DNA from: Taeniopygia guttata
Taxonomy: Eukaryota > Chordata > Aves > Passeriformes > Estrildidae
Length of the DNA stretch: 64,000 bases
Direction: 5' to 3'
Assembly (NCBI RefSeq): GCF_048771995.1
Contig: NC_133064.1
Coordinates: 23,229,001 to 23,293,000 of the forward strand
Position 1 is the first letter of the stretch. The number at the start of each line of letters is the position of its first letter. The translations under genes were made by a program, and so were the position numbers. The notes under the pieces were generated by a model that was given only the letters and a program-made list of their open reading frames with translations, was not told the origin of the DNA and did not search any database. Of the stretch, positions 40,335 through 51,327 are shown in pieces.

Positions 40335-42845
40335 CTAACTAATCAGTTTGGAGAGCAACTTGTGCAGGGCCTCGTTGGACACACCCTGCAGGATGGCATC
40401 CTGCGCTCTAGACACTACGCCAGCTACGTATGCCGAATCGGTTACCAAATTAAAAGGTTCAGAGAATCGCTCAAAGGCTCTAACAACAGCAGCCAACTCA
40501 GCTATTTGAGGGGAACCTTCCACCTCCACAACATCTGCCTCCCACTGCTGCGTCTGGGGGTCTTTCCAAGTTATGACAGACTTGTGAGAACTCCCGGACG
40601 CGTCTGTAAAAACTGTTAAGGCTTTGAGTGGCTTTTTGCTCTGAATTTGTTTAATGGATAATGCAAATTGAATTTCTGATTCGAAAATTTTGTGGGCCGG
40701 TCTCAAAACTGAAATTTTGCCCATGTAGCTGTCTAGAGAGAACTGAAGAGATTTATTTTCCTGTAAAAGGTGTTCCAGCATTGCCTTGGTGAATTGGCCC
40801 GCTTCCAATTTGATTGGAATGTGAATGCATTCAAAGTCACATCTAGCAAACTCCCGGATCCGCGCTCTTGCTTTGCGGATCAGTTCTGCTACTAACTCTT
40901 GTGGCCTTGTCATTCTCTTGGACCGATGGTGACTTAGGAAGACCCATTCTATGATGGAGAGTGGGTCCCTTCGGTCTTGGCCCTTGCCCTTCTTTAGGGT
41001 GTCTGTCCATTGAAATATAACACCATGGAGGTGTGGCAGTCTGCCCAATATGATGAATTTAAAGGGCAGGTCCGGATCGTACCAGTTGGCCTGTCTGGCA
41101 GACATTGTCTCCTGGACCTTATTCAAAGCTGCCTGGGCCTCTGGGGTGAGTTCCCGTGGAGAACTCGGCTCTTCCCCCCCTTTCAGTAAATCGAAAAGAG
41201 GGGCTAGGTCTCTGTATGTGATACCTAACCATGGCCTCACCCAGTTCAAAGAACCACACAGCTGCTGGACGTCATCTAGGGTCCGAATTTTATTTTTAAT
41301 GGCCAATTTTTGCGGAACAATGGTCCGCTTGCTAATTTCCAAACCCAGGTACTTCCAGGGTGGCATCTTTTGAATTTTGTCCTGTCGCAGCTCAAACTCT
41401 GCAGCAATCAATGCATCGGTTGTCAGGTTAAGCGTGTGTGTAAGGAGATCGCCGTTGGGAGCACAAATCAAGATATCATCCATATAGTGCTGGATGATCA
41501 CGCCCTCGGTGGCTGCACGGACTGGGGTCAGCAATGAAGCTACGTACCGCTGGCAGATTTTGGGCGAGTACTTGAGGCCCTGAGGCAACACTCGCCAATG
41601 GTAGCGTTCCATTAGGGCTTCTCGGTTGGTGGAGGGCACCGAGAAGGCAAAACGTGGCGCGTCTTCAGGGTGTAGGGGAATATGAAAGAAGCAATTTTTT
41701 ATGTCAATGACAGCCAATTCCCAATCTTTTGGCAACATTGTGGGGGACGGCATCCGTGGTTGGAGGGGACCCATATTTTCAATCACGCTGTTGATAGCAC
41801 AGAGGTCGTGAAGGAGCTGCCATTCGTCTTTGCCAGGTTTTTTCAAGACAAAGACGGGGGAATTCAAAGGAGATGTTGTTTCTTGGATATGTCCCTTGGC
41901 AAGTTGCTCTGCCATGAGCTTCTGGAGTGCTTTTACTTTTTGTTTGTTGAGCGGCCACTGCTCTACCCAGATCGGAACGTCAGAAAGCCAATTCAACTTT
42001 TGGGTAGGACGCTCCTCAGTGACCGCTGCCCGAAAAACCTGAGGGGTTGGAATGTCCAATGTGACCCCCCACTGGGCCATCAGGTCCCTTCCCCACAGGG
42101 GCTTTGTGTAATCTAAAACAAATGGACGTAGGTAAGCTGATTGTCCGTTTGGCCCCTCAAATTTTATGATGTTTTTTGATTGTTTTGCCAGTTGTGCCCC
42201 TCCTACACGTTGAATTTGTCCAGCCACATCTTGCAACTCCCAATGCGATGGCCAATCCCGTGAGGGAATGACCATGATGTGTGCCCCTGTGTCCAAGAGG
42301 CCGTTAAGCCACTTGTGCTCACCGCCTTTCCACATGTAACATGGGATTTGGGGTCTTTCCTTCCCAAGTACCTGGGCCTGACACACCTCGTAGATTTTCT
42401 CAGCGGTCTTCATCCATAGATCTTCTGGGTAGATGGGGGGCCCAGATACAGGTATGGCCTGGGCGATGATTTGCCCTTTGGGAAGGTAGACTGGCGGGTG
42501 AGCACAGTGCAGCCACAGCACCAGGTGTTTGGGGTTTGCAGATGTTAAGTTGGGTGCAATAGTGATCTCGAGTGGCGTGTATTTTGTGTCCCCAAGGACG
42601 ATGTACTTACTGTGGAGTCTCCTCCAGGTCCCTGGGTCCTGTGTGTCAACCGTTAAAAAATGCCAATTGCTATCCTTGAGTAGCAGAGGTTCAGTCAGGG
42701 CCAACCTGTATGGAGAGAAGTTGGACTGGGTGTTAAGGATGGGCCTGGGATGGTCGGGGTCCCGACTAAGCCATGCCTGTGAGATGAAATTCCCAACTCC
42801 CCCCACGCAGGCTGGTTCACCAGCTTTAGTTTCCATAGTTTCCAA
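40335..42845 (-). CDS. pol: ERV6 protease-RT-RNase H, one 836-codon frame
   Basis: In order: a domain resembling a worn dUTPase (ending YLPKGQIIAQAIP, about 42480), protease with LLDTGAHIMVIP (active-site DTGA, about 42290) and LWGRDLMAQWG, then RT with NSPVFVLKKPGKDEW, LPQGLKYSP, QHYMDDILICA (about 41480), connection, and RNase H with FTDASGSS and VTDSAYV. Betaretroviruses normally place protease and RT in different frames; here they share one, and without a stop. The frame ends at a TAG at 40335-40337 just before the RNase H end, after an indel. No slip site from gag was found; NC ends at 43017 and stops lie in between. Confidence 0.82.
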   Translation of the reverse strand: METMETKAGEPACVGGVGNFISQAWLSRDPDHPRPILNTQSNFSPYRLALTEPLLLKDSNWHFLTVDTQDPGTWRRLHSKYIVLGDTKYTPLEITIAPNLTSANPKHLVLWLHCAHPPVYLPKGQIIAQAIPVSGPPIYPEDLWMKTAEKIYEVCQAQVLGKERPQIPCYMWKGGEHKWLNGLLDTGAHIMVIPSRDWPSHWELQDVAGQIQRVGGAQLAKQSKNIIKFEGPNGQSAYLRPFVLDYTKPLWGRDLMAQWGVTLDIPTPQVFRAAVTEERPTQKLNWLSDVPIWVEQWPLNKQKVKALQKLMAEQLAKGHIQETTSPLNSPVFVLKKPGKDEWQLLHDLCAINSVIENMGPLQPRMPSPTMLPKDWELAVIDIKNCFFHIPLHPEDAPRFAFSVPSTNREALMERYHWRVLPQGLKYSPKICQRYVASLLTPVRAATEGVIIQHYMDDILICAPNGDLLTHTLNLTTDALIAAEFELRQDKIQKMPPWKYLGLEISKRTIVPQKLAIKNKIRTLDDVQQLCGSLNWVRPWLGITYRDLAPLFDLLKGGEEPSSPRELTPEAQAALNKVQETMSARQANWYDPDLPFKFIILGRLPHLHGVIFQWTDTLKKGKGQDRRDPLSIIEWVFLSHHRSKRMTRPQELVAELIRKARARIREFARCDFECIHIPIKLEAGQFTKAMLEHLLQENKSLQFSLDSYMGKISVLRPAHKIFESEIQFALSIKQIQSKKPLKALTVFTDASGSSHKSVITWKDPQTQQWEADVVEVEGSPQIAELAAVVRAFERFSEPFNLVTDSAYVAGVVSRAQDAILQGVSNEALHKLLSKLIS

Positions 42846-43016
42846 TCCGGTAATGTCATGTCTGTTAATAGAGTCCTTGTCCTTTAGGTGGGTATGCTTA
42901 TTTGTTGTCCCTCCTCTCCCCTGATGTTATGTTTCCCACCAAATTTGTGTCCTCACACAGGGAGGGACTGCGCTGAGAAACTAGTTTTTTGATGGTTCCC
43001 CTTGGTTGGGGGCACC

Positions 43017-44782
43017 TCACACTTGCTGTTGGTTTGTGTTTTTAAAACGTAAAAAGTCCTCTTTCAGAGGGCAATGGGATGTCCAGTGTCCTCTCTTATT
43101 GCAGAGGTTACAGGGTTTGCCCGGGTGGTTACCTTTGGGGGGTGGCCCTGAGAAGCGGCGCGCCGGAGCTGGGGTCATGGATGGAGTGTGGGCTTTGGCG
43201 AAGGAGACCCTCCTTGATGGCGTTCGGGGAGTCCTCTGGAGGTCCTTCGATGGTAAGGTGACCTTCCGAGCGCACACGTCCAGCATGTCTTGGAGTGTCA
43301 GCTCCGGGTCAAGGGGAAGGCTCAGGATCGCCTGCCGGCAGGCTTCATTGCCGTTCTGGAGTGCAATTTGCTTCACCATGCCTTGTCTCAACCTCTCTTC
43401 CGGAATCTGGGCTTCTGTTGCTCTGCACAACCTATCTACGAAACTAATGAAAGATTCCTGTGGCTCCTGCTTAAGAGAGAAACAGTTAACAACAGGACCA
43501 CTGGCTCTTAACTTAAAGAATGCTTTTTCTGCTGCCTTGGCACTTGCTGACAGTGCCTCCCTTGGGATCTTTTCGGCCTCCCTTGTTGCTGTGTCCCAAT
43601 CCCCAACCCCGCACTGATGATCAATTGACAACACACCCCCATCGGTATCCATGGAGGTCTGTGCATCTGCCCAAAGGCTGGGTAATAAATCTTGTGCTTC
43701 CCGCCTTTATGCGGACTCCCAAACCAAAAACTCAGCTTGAGTAATCAAACACGAAAAGAGTGTGCGCATGTCAGCAGAGATATATTCGTTTGAGGAGAGC
43801 GTGGCTCTTAATAGCCCCCTAAAGTATTCGCTTTCTTGGCCAAACTCTTTCTGGGCTTTGCAGAGATCCTTAATTACCGACTGTGTGATTAGAGTCCACT
43901 GTGTGAGGGGTCTGCCCCTCTGCCGCGGTGTATAGGTGACCGGCGCAGCAGAAAAGGCAAGCAGGGATTGCGGCTAGGGGGTGTGGCAGGTGTTACATCA
44001 CCCCTAGAGGTGGGGTTGAAGGGAGGACTGTTGAATGATTCATTAGGGGAGGTGCGAGAAGGGGGTGGAGAGGAGGAGTGGGTGGAGAAGTCTCTGGGGT
44101 GGAAGGGGTTGGCTGTTGGGAGAAAGGGATTGTTCGGAGAAGAAGCACGAGTGGTGGGGAGGGCCATGCGGTCCCCTCCATCTTGTGCCCTGGGGTAGGA
44201 AAGGGAATCATTTTGGGAAAGGTTCGGGGAAGGTTGTGGAGAGGGATTAGGGGTCTTAAAACTTACAGATTTTCCACTATGGAGCAGGGCTGTACAAAGA
44301 GAGGGAATTGGGGTATGGGGAGAGTGCAGAGCGATGCCAGCACTGCCCTGTGAGGGAACCTGGGGGTTTACAAAGGGGCCAGAATCTGCCTGCGGCTGCT
44401 GCTGGGATGCCCGTCTGAGAATCCCCGGGCTAGGGAGAGAGGGAGAGGAAAGAGGGCTAGGGGTTTTTAAACTGGGGCTGGGTTTGCTTTCGAGTGGCTC
44501 TGGCATCCCTTCGCTGTTATCTTTGACAATATTTCAAATTTGGAGTGCCAGATGAATGAAAATTGAGAGAGAGGGGTCCCCTTTTAGGAGGATTTCCCTT
44601 CCAACTCGGTCCCAAAACTGGACTTGGTATAAATTTGCTGTCGACAGATCCTGGAAGGACTGCAGAAGCCACTGGGCGAAATGCCTAACATCGGACTTTT
44701 TAAACTTTTTTTCTCCCCCAACCAGGATCCCTAAAACTTGGACATAAATTCTCTTCTGTGAAACTGACAGTCTAGCACCCAT
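43017..44782 (-). pseudogene. gag: ERV6 gag
   Basis: ATG at 44782 (MGARLSVSQKRIYVQ) opens matrix, stopped by a TGA at 44534-44536. The same frame continues from 44506 as a Pro/Ser-rich region to 43889. A frameshift near 43890 and one stop near 43709 precede capsid. Capsid then runs from 43652 with HQCGVGDWD, a major-homology-like SFISFVDRLCRATEAQI and ILSLPLDPELTLQDMLDVC. One CCHC knuckle (CNLCNKRGHWTSHC, about 43075-43115) ends the protein. It resembles the ERV8 capsid. Confidence 0.8.
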
Positions 44783-45260
44783 ATTGTTGATCTTAAACGT
44801 GCCGCTAAGCCTCACAACTGGGAAAATAACAACAGAAAAAAAAAGACCCCTATCAGATGCCAGGTAGACCTGTCCTTACAAGCTCCCTGCCTAAAGGGAG
44901 ACAAACTGCAAAAATGTGGGATTTTCCCCCCCGCGGGAGAAAGAGAAACCCACCCCAAAAGGAGCAAGGTGTGCCCAGCCCCAGGGGCCCCCCGTAACTT
45001 ACAGAGGGTCCAGCAAAGTCCAAAGGGGAAACGAAAAATCCAGCTGCGAAGTTTTCACCATTAGGGGGACCGAACTTTGGCGGTGCGAGCCGAAGCTGCT
45101 GGTCCGTCCTCTCCGGAAACGCTCGGCTCGCTAAAACGGAGCCTTGGCTTGCGGAGGGTATTGTGACGTCCACGAGGTTAAGTCCACCGGTCTCTGAGGG
45201 CTCGGTGGTCCTCCGTCCGTGTGCCTGATGCTCTCAAGCCTCACGGCTGGGTGCCACAAC
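44783..45260 (-). promoter_or_regulatory. ERV6 leader and primer-binding site
   Basis: The primer site at 45239-45256 reads TGGCACCCAGCCGTGAGG on the - strand, four bases from the LTR. I could not name the tRNA. The leader to the gag ATG is about 455 bp, without a clear frame. Confidence 0.6.
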
Positions 45261-46000
45261 TGCCCGTGCTCTCTTCTCCCTTCTGCTTTCCCTTGCCCCG
45301 GCTAGCCCTGGGGAGAAGGGGAACGGGCAGATCTCCAGCGCCTCCCGCTGAACCCTCGCGGGCTTTGGGCTGCGCTGTGTGAGTTAGGAGAGCAGACACT
45401 GACCCCACGGTGGTTTAATGAAGAGAGTCTTTCTCCGGGGGGCGAATTCCGTTTTATTGCAATCCAACAGGGAAAACAATATTTCGAAGGGAACCAGGCG
45501 AGCGGCGCCGGCGTTCGTCGGGGCTGCGCGAGCGGGCGGGGCGGGGCGCGCTGGAGCCGGCCGGGAGAAAAGCCCCGGGGGCGGCTTGGGCGGGCGGCGG
45601 CACGCGCTCATGCCAGCCAGGAGAAAGCACCAGGCGCGCTGCGCGCGCGGACTAAGTACGGGACGGGGGGAAACTGGGGCAGCCAATGGGGTAACGCCAC
45701 GGGGGGTTTGAGGGTAGTGGTGTACGGGGGTACATCCAATGAAGGACGGACAGGTGGAGGGTCCCAGGTCGTCTGCCTATCGCCCGGCGTCCCGGGTGGA
45801 AGATTCCAGGTGGGGGGAGGGATACCGAGTGACAGACAGGCATCTGGGGGTAAACACAGTGACTTGGCATTTCTTGGGGACAACAGACCCATGGGGAAAG
45901 ACGGGAAAACCCGGGGGGGAATCGTTACAGAGCCGGGGGTACATGGAACAAACCTATACATAATACAAATGTAATAAAGCCTAAAAAACACAACTCCACA
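45261..46000 (-). repeat. ERV6 5' LTR
   Basis: TGCCCGTGCT...CAACTCCACA, 740 bp. It aligns end to end with 38050-38789 with roughly two dozen substitutions and two 1-base length changes in G runs. Confidence 0.9.
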
Positions 46001-46103
46001 CCCTCCAGTGTCTCTGCCTCCCTCACCACCCCCTGAATGGTGGGGGGGGTGGTCAGGACCACCCATCGGGAATGCAGGGAGACGACTGCCCATCATGACC
46101 ATG

Positions 46104-46184
46104 CATGCTCGTATTTCCATAGACACTGCGCATGCTCAGGTCTCCATGGAAACTGTGCATGTCTAGATTTCCATAGAAACTGCA
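46104..46184 (+). repeat. 27-bp tandem repeat, three units
   Basis: Units at 46104, 46131 and 46158, consensus CATGCTCRTATTTCCATAGA; being 27 bp, they preserve frame and give a 9-residue repeat rich in Cys and His in the open frame 46037-46459. Confidence 0.85.
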
Positions 46185-46339
46185 TTCGCCTGCACAGACA
46201 TGGGTCCAGTCCAGGGAATGACAAAATCTGCACCGACGGAGCTGCAGAAGCTCCCGGTGGGGATGGGGCGGCTTCTCACCACTGCGCAGCTGGCACTGGA
46301 GCTAGGAGAGCACTTCCTGACCAGCACCTGGCTGATATA

Positions 46340-47400
46340 ACATCCAATACCAGCAGAACAGCCCCAATTAAAAGTGATTCAGACAGCTCAGGTACAGATA
46401 GTTGCCCAGAAGAATATACTGAAGACAAATCTACTATAGCCACTACACCCAGGAGGTAAAGGGGAAAACAGCACAGGAAACTATAGAAGCACCCAGTCCT
46501 GCAGCTAAACATACTAGATCTAAAAATGAAGAACCAGAAAAGGAAGAGCCATACAAGCCCCTTTGAGGCAGGTTGTGGGTAATCAAGGGTTAATTTACAT
46601 TAAAACACCCTTTTCTCTTGTGGAATTGCAGCAGTGGAAAGCCTCTGTTGGATGGTGCAGAGAAAATTCAGAAAAGGTGGCTAATTTTGTAGACAAGGCT
46701 GTTAAAACACAAAACCCAGACTAACAATCTTGATGCAATGATGGGCACATTATTTGATGAAACAGAAAAAGATGGTTATAGCTGCTATTGAGGCACAAAT
46801 AGCAGATGTAACTCTTCAAGGGCCAGTTAATTATATGTTCTCTTTAACTGACTTAGGGTGGGACCCTAATGTGACAGAACAAATTGTGAGGTTGAAACAT
46901 TATCAGAATTGGGTGATATTTGGTCTAAAATGTGCCATTCATAAAACAGTGAATTGGTCCAAATTATATGAAATAAGGCAAGACAGGAATGAAACTCCTA
47001 CAGACTTCTTAAATAGGCTTAGAGAGGCTACATGAAAATCACAAATCTGGACCCTGAGGCACCTGAAGAGAAGGCTCACCTAGCTTATCTGTTTATAGGC
47101 CAATCTGCAAGTGACAAGGAAAAAGCTGCAAAAAAAGGATGAGAGGCATGACATAGGTAAATTGTTGGACATAGCTTGGAAATTATATAAAAAAATTATT
47201 CAATACATGGGGATAGATGCCAAGAGAGTAGGAGGGGCGATCACAAAAAGTCATCTAATGGGTTGAAAAAGAGTACTTCTCCTCCAAAGATCAATGTGCT
47301 TTTTGCAAGAAAAAGGGACACTGGAAGAATGAGTGTCCGATGCTGGTGAAAAGGAGACTCGCAGCTCCTAAACTGGCTGTGAATGGGGACTGACTGGGAC
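46340..47400 (+). pseudogene. gag: ERV7 gag: linker, capsid, nucleocapsid
   Basis: The linker (SDSDSSGTDSCPEEYTED) leads, through frame changes, to capsid: PLRQVVGNQGLI and KTPFSLVELQQWKA (about 46560-46640), then a clear frame 46754-47035 (YMFSLTDLGWDPN, ETPTDFLNRLREAT with a major-homology-like region). After a stop the capsid end is in pieces. A CCHC knuckle (CAFCKKKGHWKNEC) lies near 47297-47340. The capsid resembles ERV4 (WDPNEPDELAQLKRYQ versus WDPNVTEQIVRLKHYQ). Confidence 0.75.
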
Positions 47401-47439
47401 TGAAGGGCCAATCCCTGGCTGACCCTTTGGTTGTAGCTA

Positions 47440-47497
47440 AGTTGGGGAAAGATGATGTTCAATTTCTGGTGAATATGGGGGCAACATATTCTGTGTT
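47440..47497 (+). pseudogene. pro: ERV7 protease, left piece
   Basis: VQFLVNMGATYSV corresponds to the protease active site, but the Asp codon is changed (NMGA instead of DTGA), so the enzyme would be inactive. It stops at the LTR insertion; TGTGTT at 47492-47497 is the duplicated site. Confidence 0.7.
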
Positions 47498-48824
47498 TGC
47501 AGTAGTGGGATTCTGAAGTTTATTTGCTTAAGAAAATGTTTAAAATATTGTAATGGTTTGTTCCTATTCACCCCTGTTTAGTTTTCCTAATAGTCTCTCT
47601 CCAAAGTTGTTTTCCTGCCTTTCCCCATGTCAGTCCTGGTGTATGCCTCCCTTATTTCTAGATCCTTCCCTGTCCATCCTCCAAATCCTGCCCCTGCAGT
47701 TTGTCTGTCATTATTTGCTACACCCATTTATCTAGACGCTTCGTTGTCAGTTATGATATTTCCCTTCACTCATTGGTATATTAAGTATGCACTCTTCCCT
47801 TCTCCTTCCTTATTGGTTTTATGTTTACGTATATCCACCCCATACTCCTATCTAGCCCTTGATTTGTTGTTAGGTTGTGTCCCCCCTGGGGACAGCCCCC
47901 CTTTAAAAGTTGCCATTTTTCTCTGCTTCGTGCTCTTTTGCCTCTGCCCTCCCTTCGAGATGCTATGCTGTGTCACCTGTACTGCTCCCTGTGCGGGGAG
48001 AAATAAAGACAGCTCAGAGATGCAAGCACAGGTCCTTCCTTCTTTCCTTCGCCTCAGTCCTTCAACATAGGTCCACTGGTATTGACCACTTCTGTCGGTA
48101 AGGGACCACTGCCTGCGGCCAAACTGCTACCCTCTGCCTGCCGGTGGCTGAGGCGGGGAGTTGTAGAGTTGTGTTTGCACTGTATATCCCCTCTCTGTAT
48201 GTTTGGTTCATCCCAGTTTTCCCATCAGTACCTGTATGTCCATCAAACCCCAACCCATCCCCCATCTCCTCCCAGGTGATGTGTCCATCACCTGCTGACC
48301 ACTCCCCTTTGTCCAGACCCTTCTCCCAGGGTCACCAGGTAACTGGACCCTGGCTGGGACCCCTCCCTCCCCCCCTCCTCAGTGGTCACTCTGAGGCCTT
48401 GCCCCCAGAAAGCCACTCCCATGTCCTTCCCCCATTGGCTGGTCAGGTTTTCCCCACCCCCTATATCTGGCTAGTCTGGGTGGGGACACGCCCTCTCTTG
48501 TTCAGACCTCCTTCGAGGTTACATGAATAAACCTTGGAACCAATCCTGAAGGGAGAGCGCCTCTTTCTTCGCTTGTGGGACTAGCTCATCTTTGGACTCA
48601 CGTGGGGCTTCTCCAGGCCCTCCGGGATCCCAGGAGAAACCCTTCCTTCTGCCCGCCTCACCCCAACTGCCCAGCTGGCCGGGCTCCACTGGGAACACCC
48701 GTGGATTTGAGGGGGAGCTGCCAGCAGGGAGTGACCACTCGTGGCGCACGCTGAGGGGAAAGTGGGTTGGAGCTAGCCGGCAGCCAGTGTCACCCCCTTC
48801 TCCTGTGACAGAGGCGCAGTGTCA
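47498..48824 (+). mobile_element. LTR (probably composite) inserted in ERV7 protease
   Basis: TGCAGTAGTG...GCGCAGTGTCA is flanked by exact TGTGTT repeats (47492-47497 and 48825-48830), and the protease frame resumes exactly after it. There are two AATAAA signals on the + strand (about 48002 and 48526). A second LTR-like start (TGTAGAGTTGTG, about 48164) lies between them, so two LTRs may be nested; I could not find a second TSD. Confidence 0.8.
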
Positions 48825-49137
48825 TGTGTTAAATACTTTAAAAGGGAAACTGAGTCAAGATACTGTAAATGTGATCAGTGTCAAAGGGGTAAGTGAAACA
48901 AGGCCTTTCTTCCAACCTTTAAAATTTAAGTTTGGAAAACACTGGGCGACTCACCAATTCCTCTATATGCCAAACCTCCTCAAACCATTGTTGGGAAGAG
49001 ATTTATTGGAGAAAGTGGAAGCAGAAATCAAATTTTGCAGAGAAAGGGGAGTGAAAGTTCTAATTCCTGAAACTAAATTTGTCAAAGTGGCTGACCTTTT
49101 TATAGAGAATTATGGTGAAATTCCCAAAGAAGTTGAA
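48825..49137 (+). pseudogene. pro: ERV7 protease, right piece
   Basis: The frame continues VLNTLKGKLSQ, then KFGKHWATHQFLYMPN and LLGRDLLEKVEAEI, the typical C-terminal protease motif, closely parallel to ERV4 (RFLYMPN, LLGRDLLEQLDA). It is open to the ERV8 LTR at 49138. Confidence 0.8.
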
Positions 49138-49458
49138 TGTTACAGTGCACTCGGGATATGCTTTACCCCATTTCCAGGGACCCCTATGACTGGGATCAGA
49201 TAAGCCTGGTCCCTTCCTTCCTGCTCTGATGAGGTTGGCGGAGAGCCAGAAAGCCCTCCCTGTCCAGAGCCTAGATAAGGCTATGTCCCTTCCTGTTCTC
49301 TCTCTTTTCCCCCTCACCTCATGGAATAAAGAAGTTGGAACGACACTGGGGGAACTGGAGCCTCTTTTGTATCTTTTCCCATCTCCTGACGTGCCTTCCC
49401 TCAAGGCCTCGTATATCTGGGCTAGCCTACTGATTTGGGGGGCTGAGAGGTAGGAGCA
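49138..49458 (+). repeat. ERV8 5' LTR
   Basis: TGTTACAGTG...GTAGGAGCA, with AATAAA at 49325-49330. The start is set by the break in the ERV7 protease frame, the end by the primer site five bases on. Confidence 0.65.
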
Positions 49459-49463
49459 TCAGT

Positions 49464-50722
49464 TGGCCCGCAACGTGGGTTTGCTAAAAGCCCACGCAGG
49501 AGCTGGAGCCCTTATTTTAGGGGTCTCAAAAGCTCTTTGGGAAAGTCAACTACCCTGTTCATAATCAGCTGCTTTTGAGTGGCTTTGAGTGACAGGGCCC
49601 AGGCAAGCAGGCTGGAGCTGAGACCCCAGACAATTCCATGCATGACCTCACGGTTCCAGAGGATTGGTAAGAACCCCCTTCATTTTGCGTTTTCCCAGGA
49701 GCACGCCTAGCTGGGAGAGGGTTACCATAGTGTTACAAATCAAAATTTGTCCAGCCAAATTAAAATGAAAAAATAAAATATTTATTTGCAATCAAATTCT
49801 ATCTAGCCAACCACAAAGAAAGAAGAGAGCCGAGCCTGGGGTTGGCCCTGGGTGTGCAACAAGGAGTCAGCCTCAGCAGAGGTTTTCCTCTATGCCCACA
49901 CACCTCCATCCTGGCACAAGCGGTTTTTATAGGGAAAATTCCGCCTGAGGCCAAGATTTCGGTGGTCAGTCTTTTCTTCCATTCAGAGTCCATAGGTTAA
50001 TAAGATTTTCTTTTTTGGTGATGAAGAAGAACAATTCAGTGTCCAGAGTTGTTGAATCCCTTGATGAAATTTAGGGGAACCTGCATTCACATGTATCTGC
50101 CTGAGGATTTCCATGATATCCATCTCGGGTCGTTTACGCCATGATCAGCGCCTGGGGTCCCCTCCCCCCCCCCCCCCCCCCCCCCCCCCCGTACATGGCC
50201 CGTTTCCTGGAGGAGACACATCCTTTTAAGTGTAAATCGGGTTCTAATATACACCAGGTTTCGCCTGCAAGGGTGGGGGGGACTCCTAATACAAACGTGT
50301 ATACTCCAACAAATATTCAATATCACATATATCATACTAGAAATGGAGCGAATTATATCTACTACACATAACAATAGTGACCGTAGGACGCTGCGAGCAC
50401 GGGTAAGCTAGGGCCCAGCGCATACAGCTTGGAAAGGGTGGGCTTGGGTATTGGAACGGAGAAGCTACTCCGACCGAAAGAGCCCGCGTTCCCGGGGTAG
50501 GGAACCCATGGGAGTGGTATGTAACCCTTGGACAGCGGCGGGGAAGCCCCCGTACCTCAGGGGAGCTGAGAAAAAGAGCGAGAGCAGCCCCAGCAGCAGC
50601 GCTGCACGCACATTCCCCCCCCCCCCCCCCCCGCCATTTCCCATGCTTTAAGACCAGGGAATTTGAAAACTCGTGCTGTGTAAGAGTCTGGTGGATAAGT
50701 GCACCAATATGATAAAAAAAAA
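49464..50722 (+). promoter_or_regulatory. ERV8 primer-binding site and leader
   Basis: TGGCCCGCAACGTGGGTT (49464-49481) resembles the tRNA-Lys type site of betaretroviruses with few changes. The leader is interrupted at 49730 by a solo LTR and resumes at 50374. A possible splice donor ACGGGTAAGC lies near 50399. C18 at 50615-50632. Confidence 0.6.
49731..50373 (-). mobile_element. Solo LTR in the ERV8 leader
   Basis: TGTTACAAAT...CACATAACA, 643 bp, flanked by ATAG (49727-49730 and 50374-50377), a 4-bp TSD as in gammaretrovirus-like elements. TATA box (sense CCTATAAAAACC, about 49922-49933) and AATAAA near 49770 show - orientation. It holds a C27 run (50164-50190). Confidence 0.82.
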
Positions 50723-50843
50723 ATGGGCGCAGAATTATCGTTGGACCAAAAGAGTACATTAAAACACCTTAACAATAGTCTAACCAATGTTACATTCCCA
50801 AATAAGCTTCTACTGCATTTCGTATGCTGGTTAACAAAGGAAA
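50723..50843 (+). pseudogene. gag: ERV8 gag matrix, piece 1
   Basis: ATG at 50723 (MGAELSLDQKSTLKHL) starts a matrix domain with a myristoylation-type MG. The start resembles ERV6 (MGARLSVSQK). It is cut after 40 codons at the GGAAA site by ERV9. Confidence 0.75.
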
Positions 50844-51306
50844 TGTGAAAGACAATATCATAGTTTTTGTTCATCAGGAAAATCCCCAGGGATTGTGTAA
50901 GATGCACGAAACAGTGGGGCAGGAAGGCAGGATGTACTGCTATTAGTAGATAGTGGAATTGAGAGATCTTTGAAGGCTGCATTACCATATTTGGAGAAGT
51001 TATTGCAGGGTTAACGCTACCTCGGAGGAAGAAGAATAGGAGCTTTCCTCAAACGACCATCGGACAGCAGAAAAAAGACCCCTAGCAACACGCCGCGCAG
51101 ATGCAGAGCACATTGAGAATGTCACGAAATCCGGAACTGAAGGGGTATAAGAACTGAAAGACCAGGAGGTGCGGTGTGAGCCATTGGGGGGAGCAGAGGC
51201 TCCCCGGCCGCCCAGCACTGCATTTGCCCGTATTGCTTGCTTGCTAAATTAATAAAATTCTCTTTATAAAGTGACACAAATTGGACCCGTGTCATAATTT
51301 ATAACA
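50844..51306 (+). repeat. ERV9 5' LTR
   Basis: TGTGAAAGAC...TTTATAACA, with ATTAATAAAATTC polyadenylation context near 51250. The last 88 bp recur at 52166-52253 with one visible difference. Confidence 0.85.
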
Positions 51307-51309
51307 ATT

Positions 51310-51327
51310 TGGTGCCGCGACTTGGAT
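51310..51327 (+). promoter_or_regulatory. ERV9 primer-binding site
   Basis: TGGTGCCGCGACTTGGAT, two changes from the tRNA-His type site seen in ERV10. Confidence 0.8.

Larger units (their letters stand above)
38050..46000 (-). mobile_element. ERV6: class II provirus lacking most of env
   Basis: Paired 740-bp LTRs flank a primer site, gag, a fused protease-pol frame, integrase and a short env anchor. The LTRs differ at about two dozen positions by eye, so ERV6 is clearly older than ERV5 or ERV10. Flanks CCCACC/CCCTCC could be a 6-bp TSD with one change. A solo LTR of the same family is at 22937-25016. Confidence 0.88.
46001..49137 (+). mobile_element. ERV7: class I provirus fragment (gag-protease), + strand
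   Basis: Capsid, a CCHC nucleocapsid and protease in class I style run left to right. The fragment is broken by a 1.3-kb LTR (47498-48824) and ended by the LTR of ERV8 at 49138. Its 5' part was displaced by ERV6 and lies before 38050 or is lost. Confidence 0.7.

Noticed and set aside
50164-50190. C27 run, with C18 at 50615, G15 at 36613 and A32 at 62439, as functional elements
   Set aside because: Homopolymer runs in LTR or leader sequence, likely slippage and uncertain in length.
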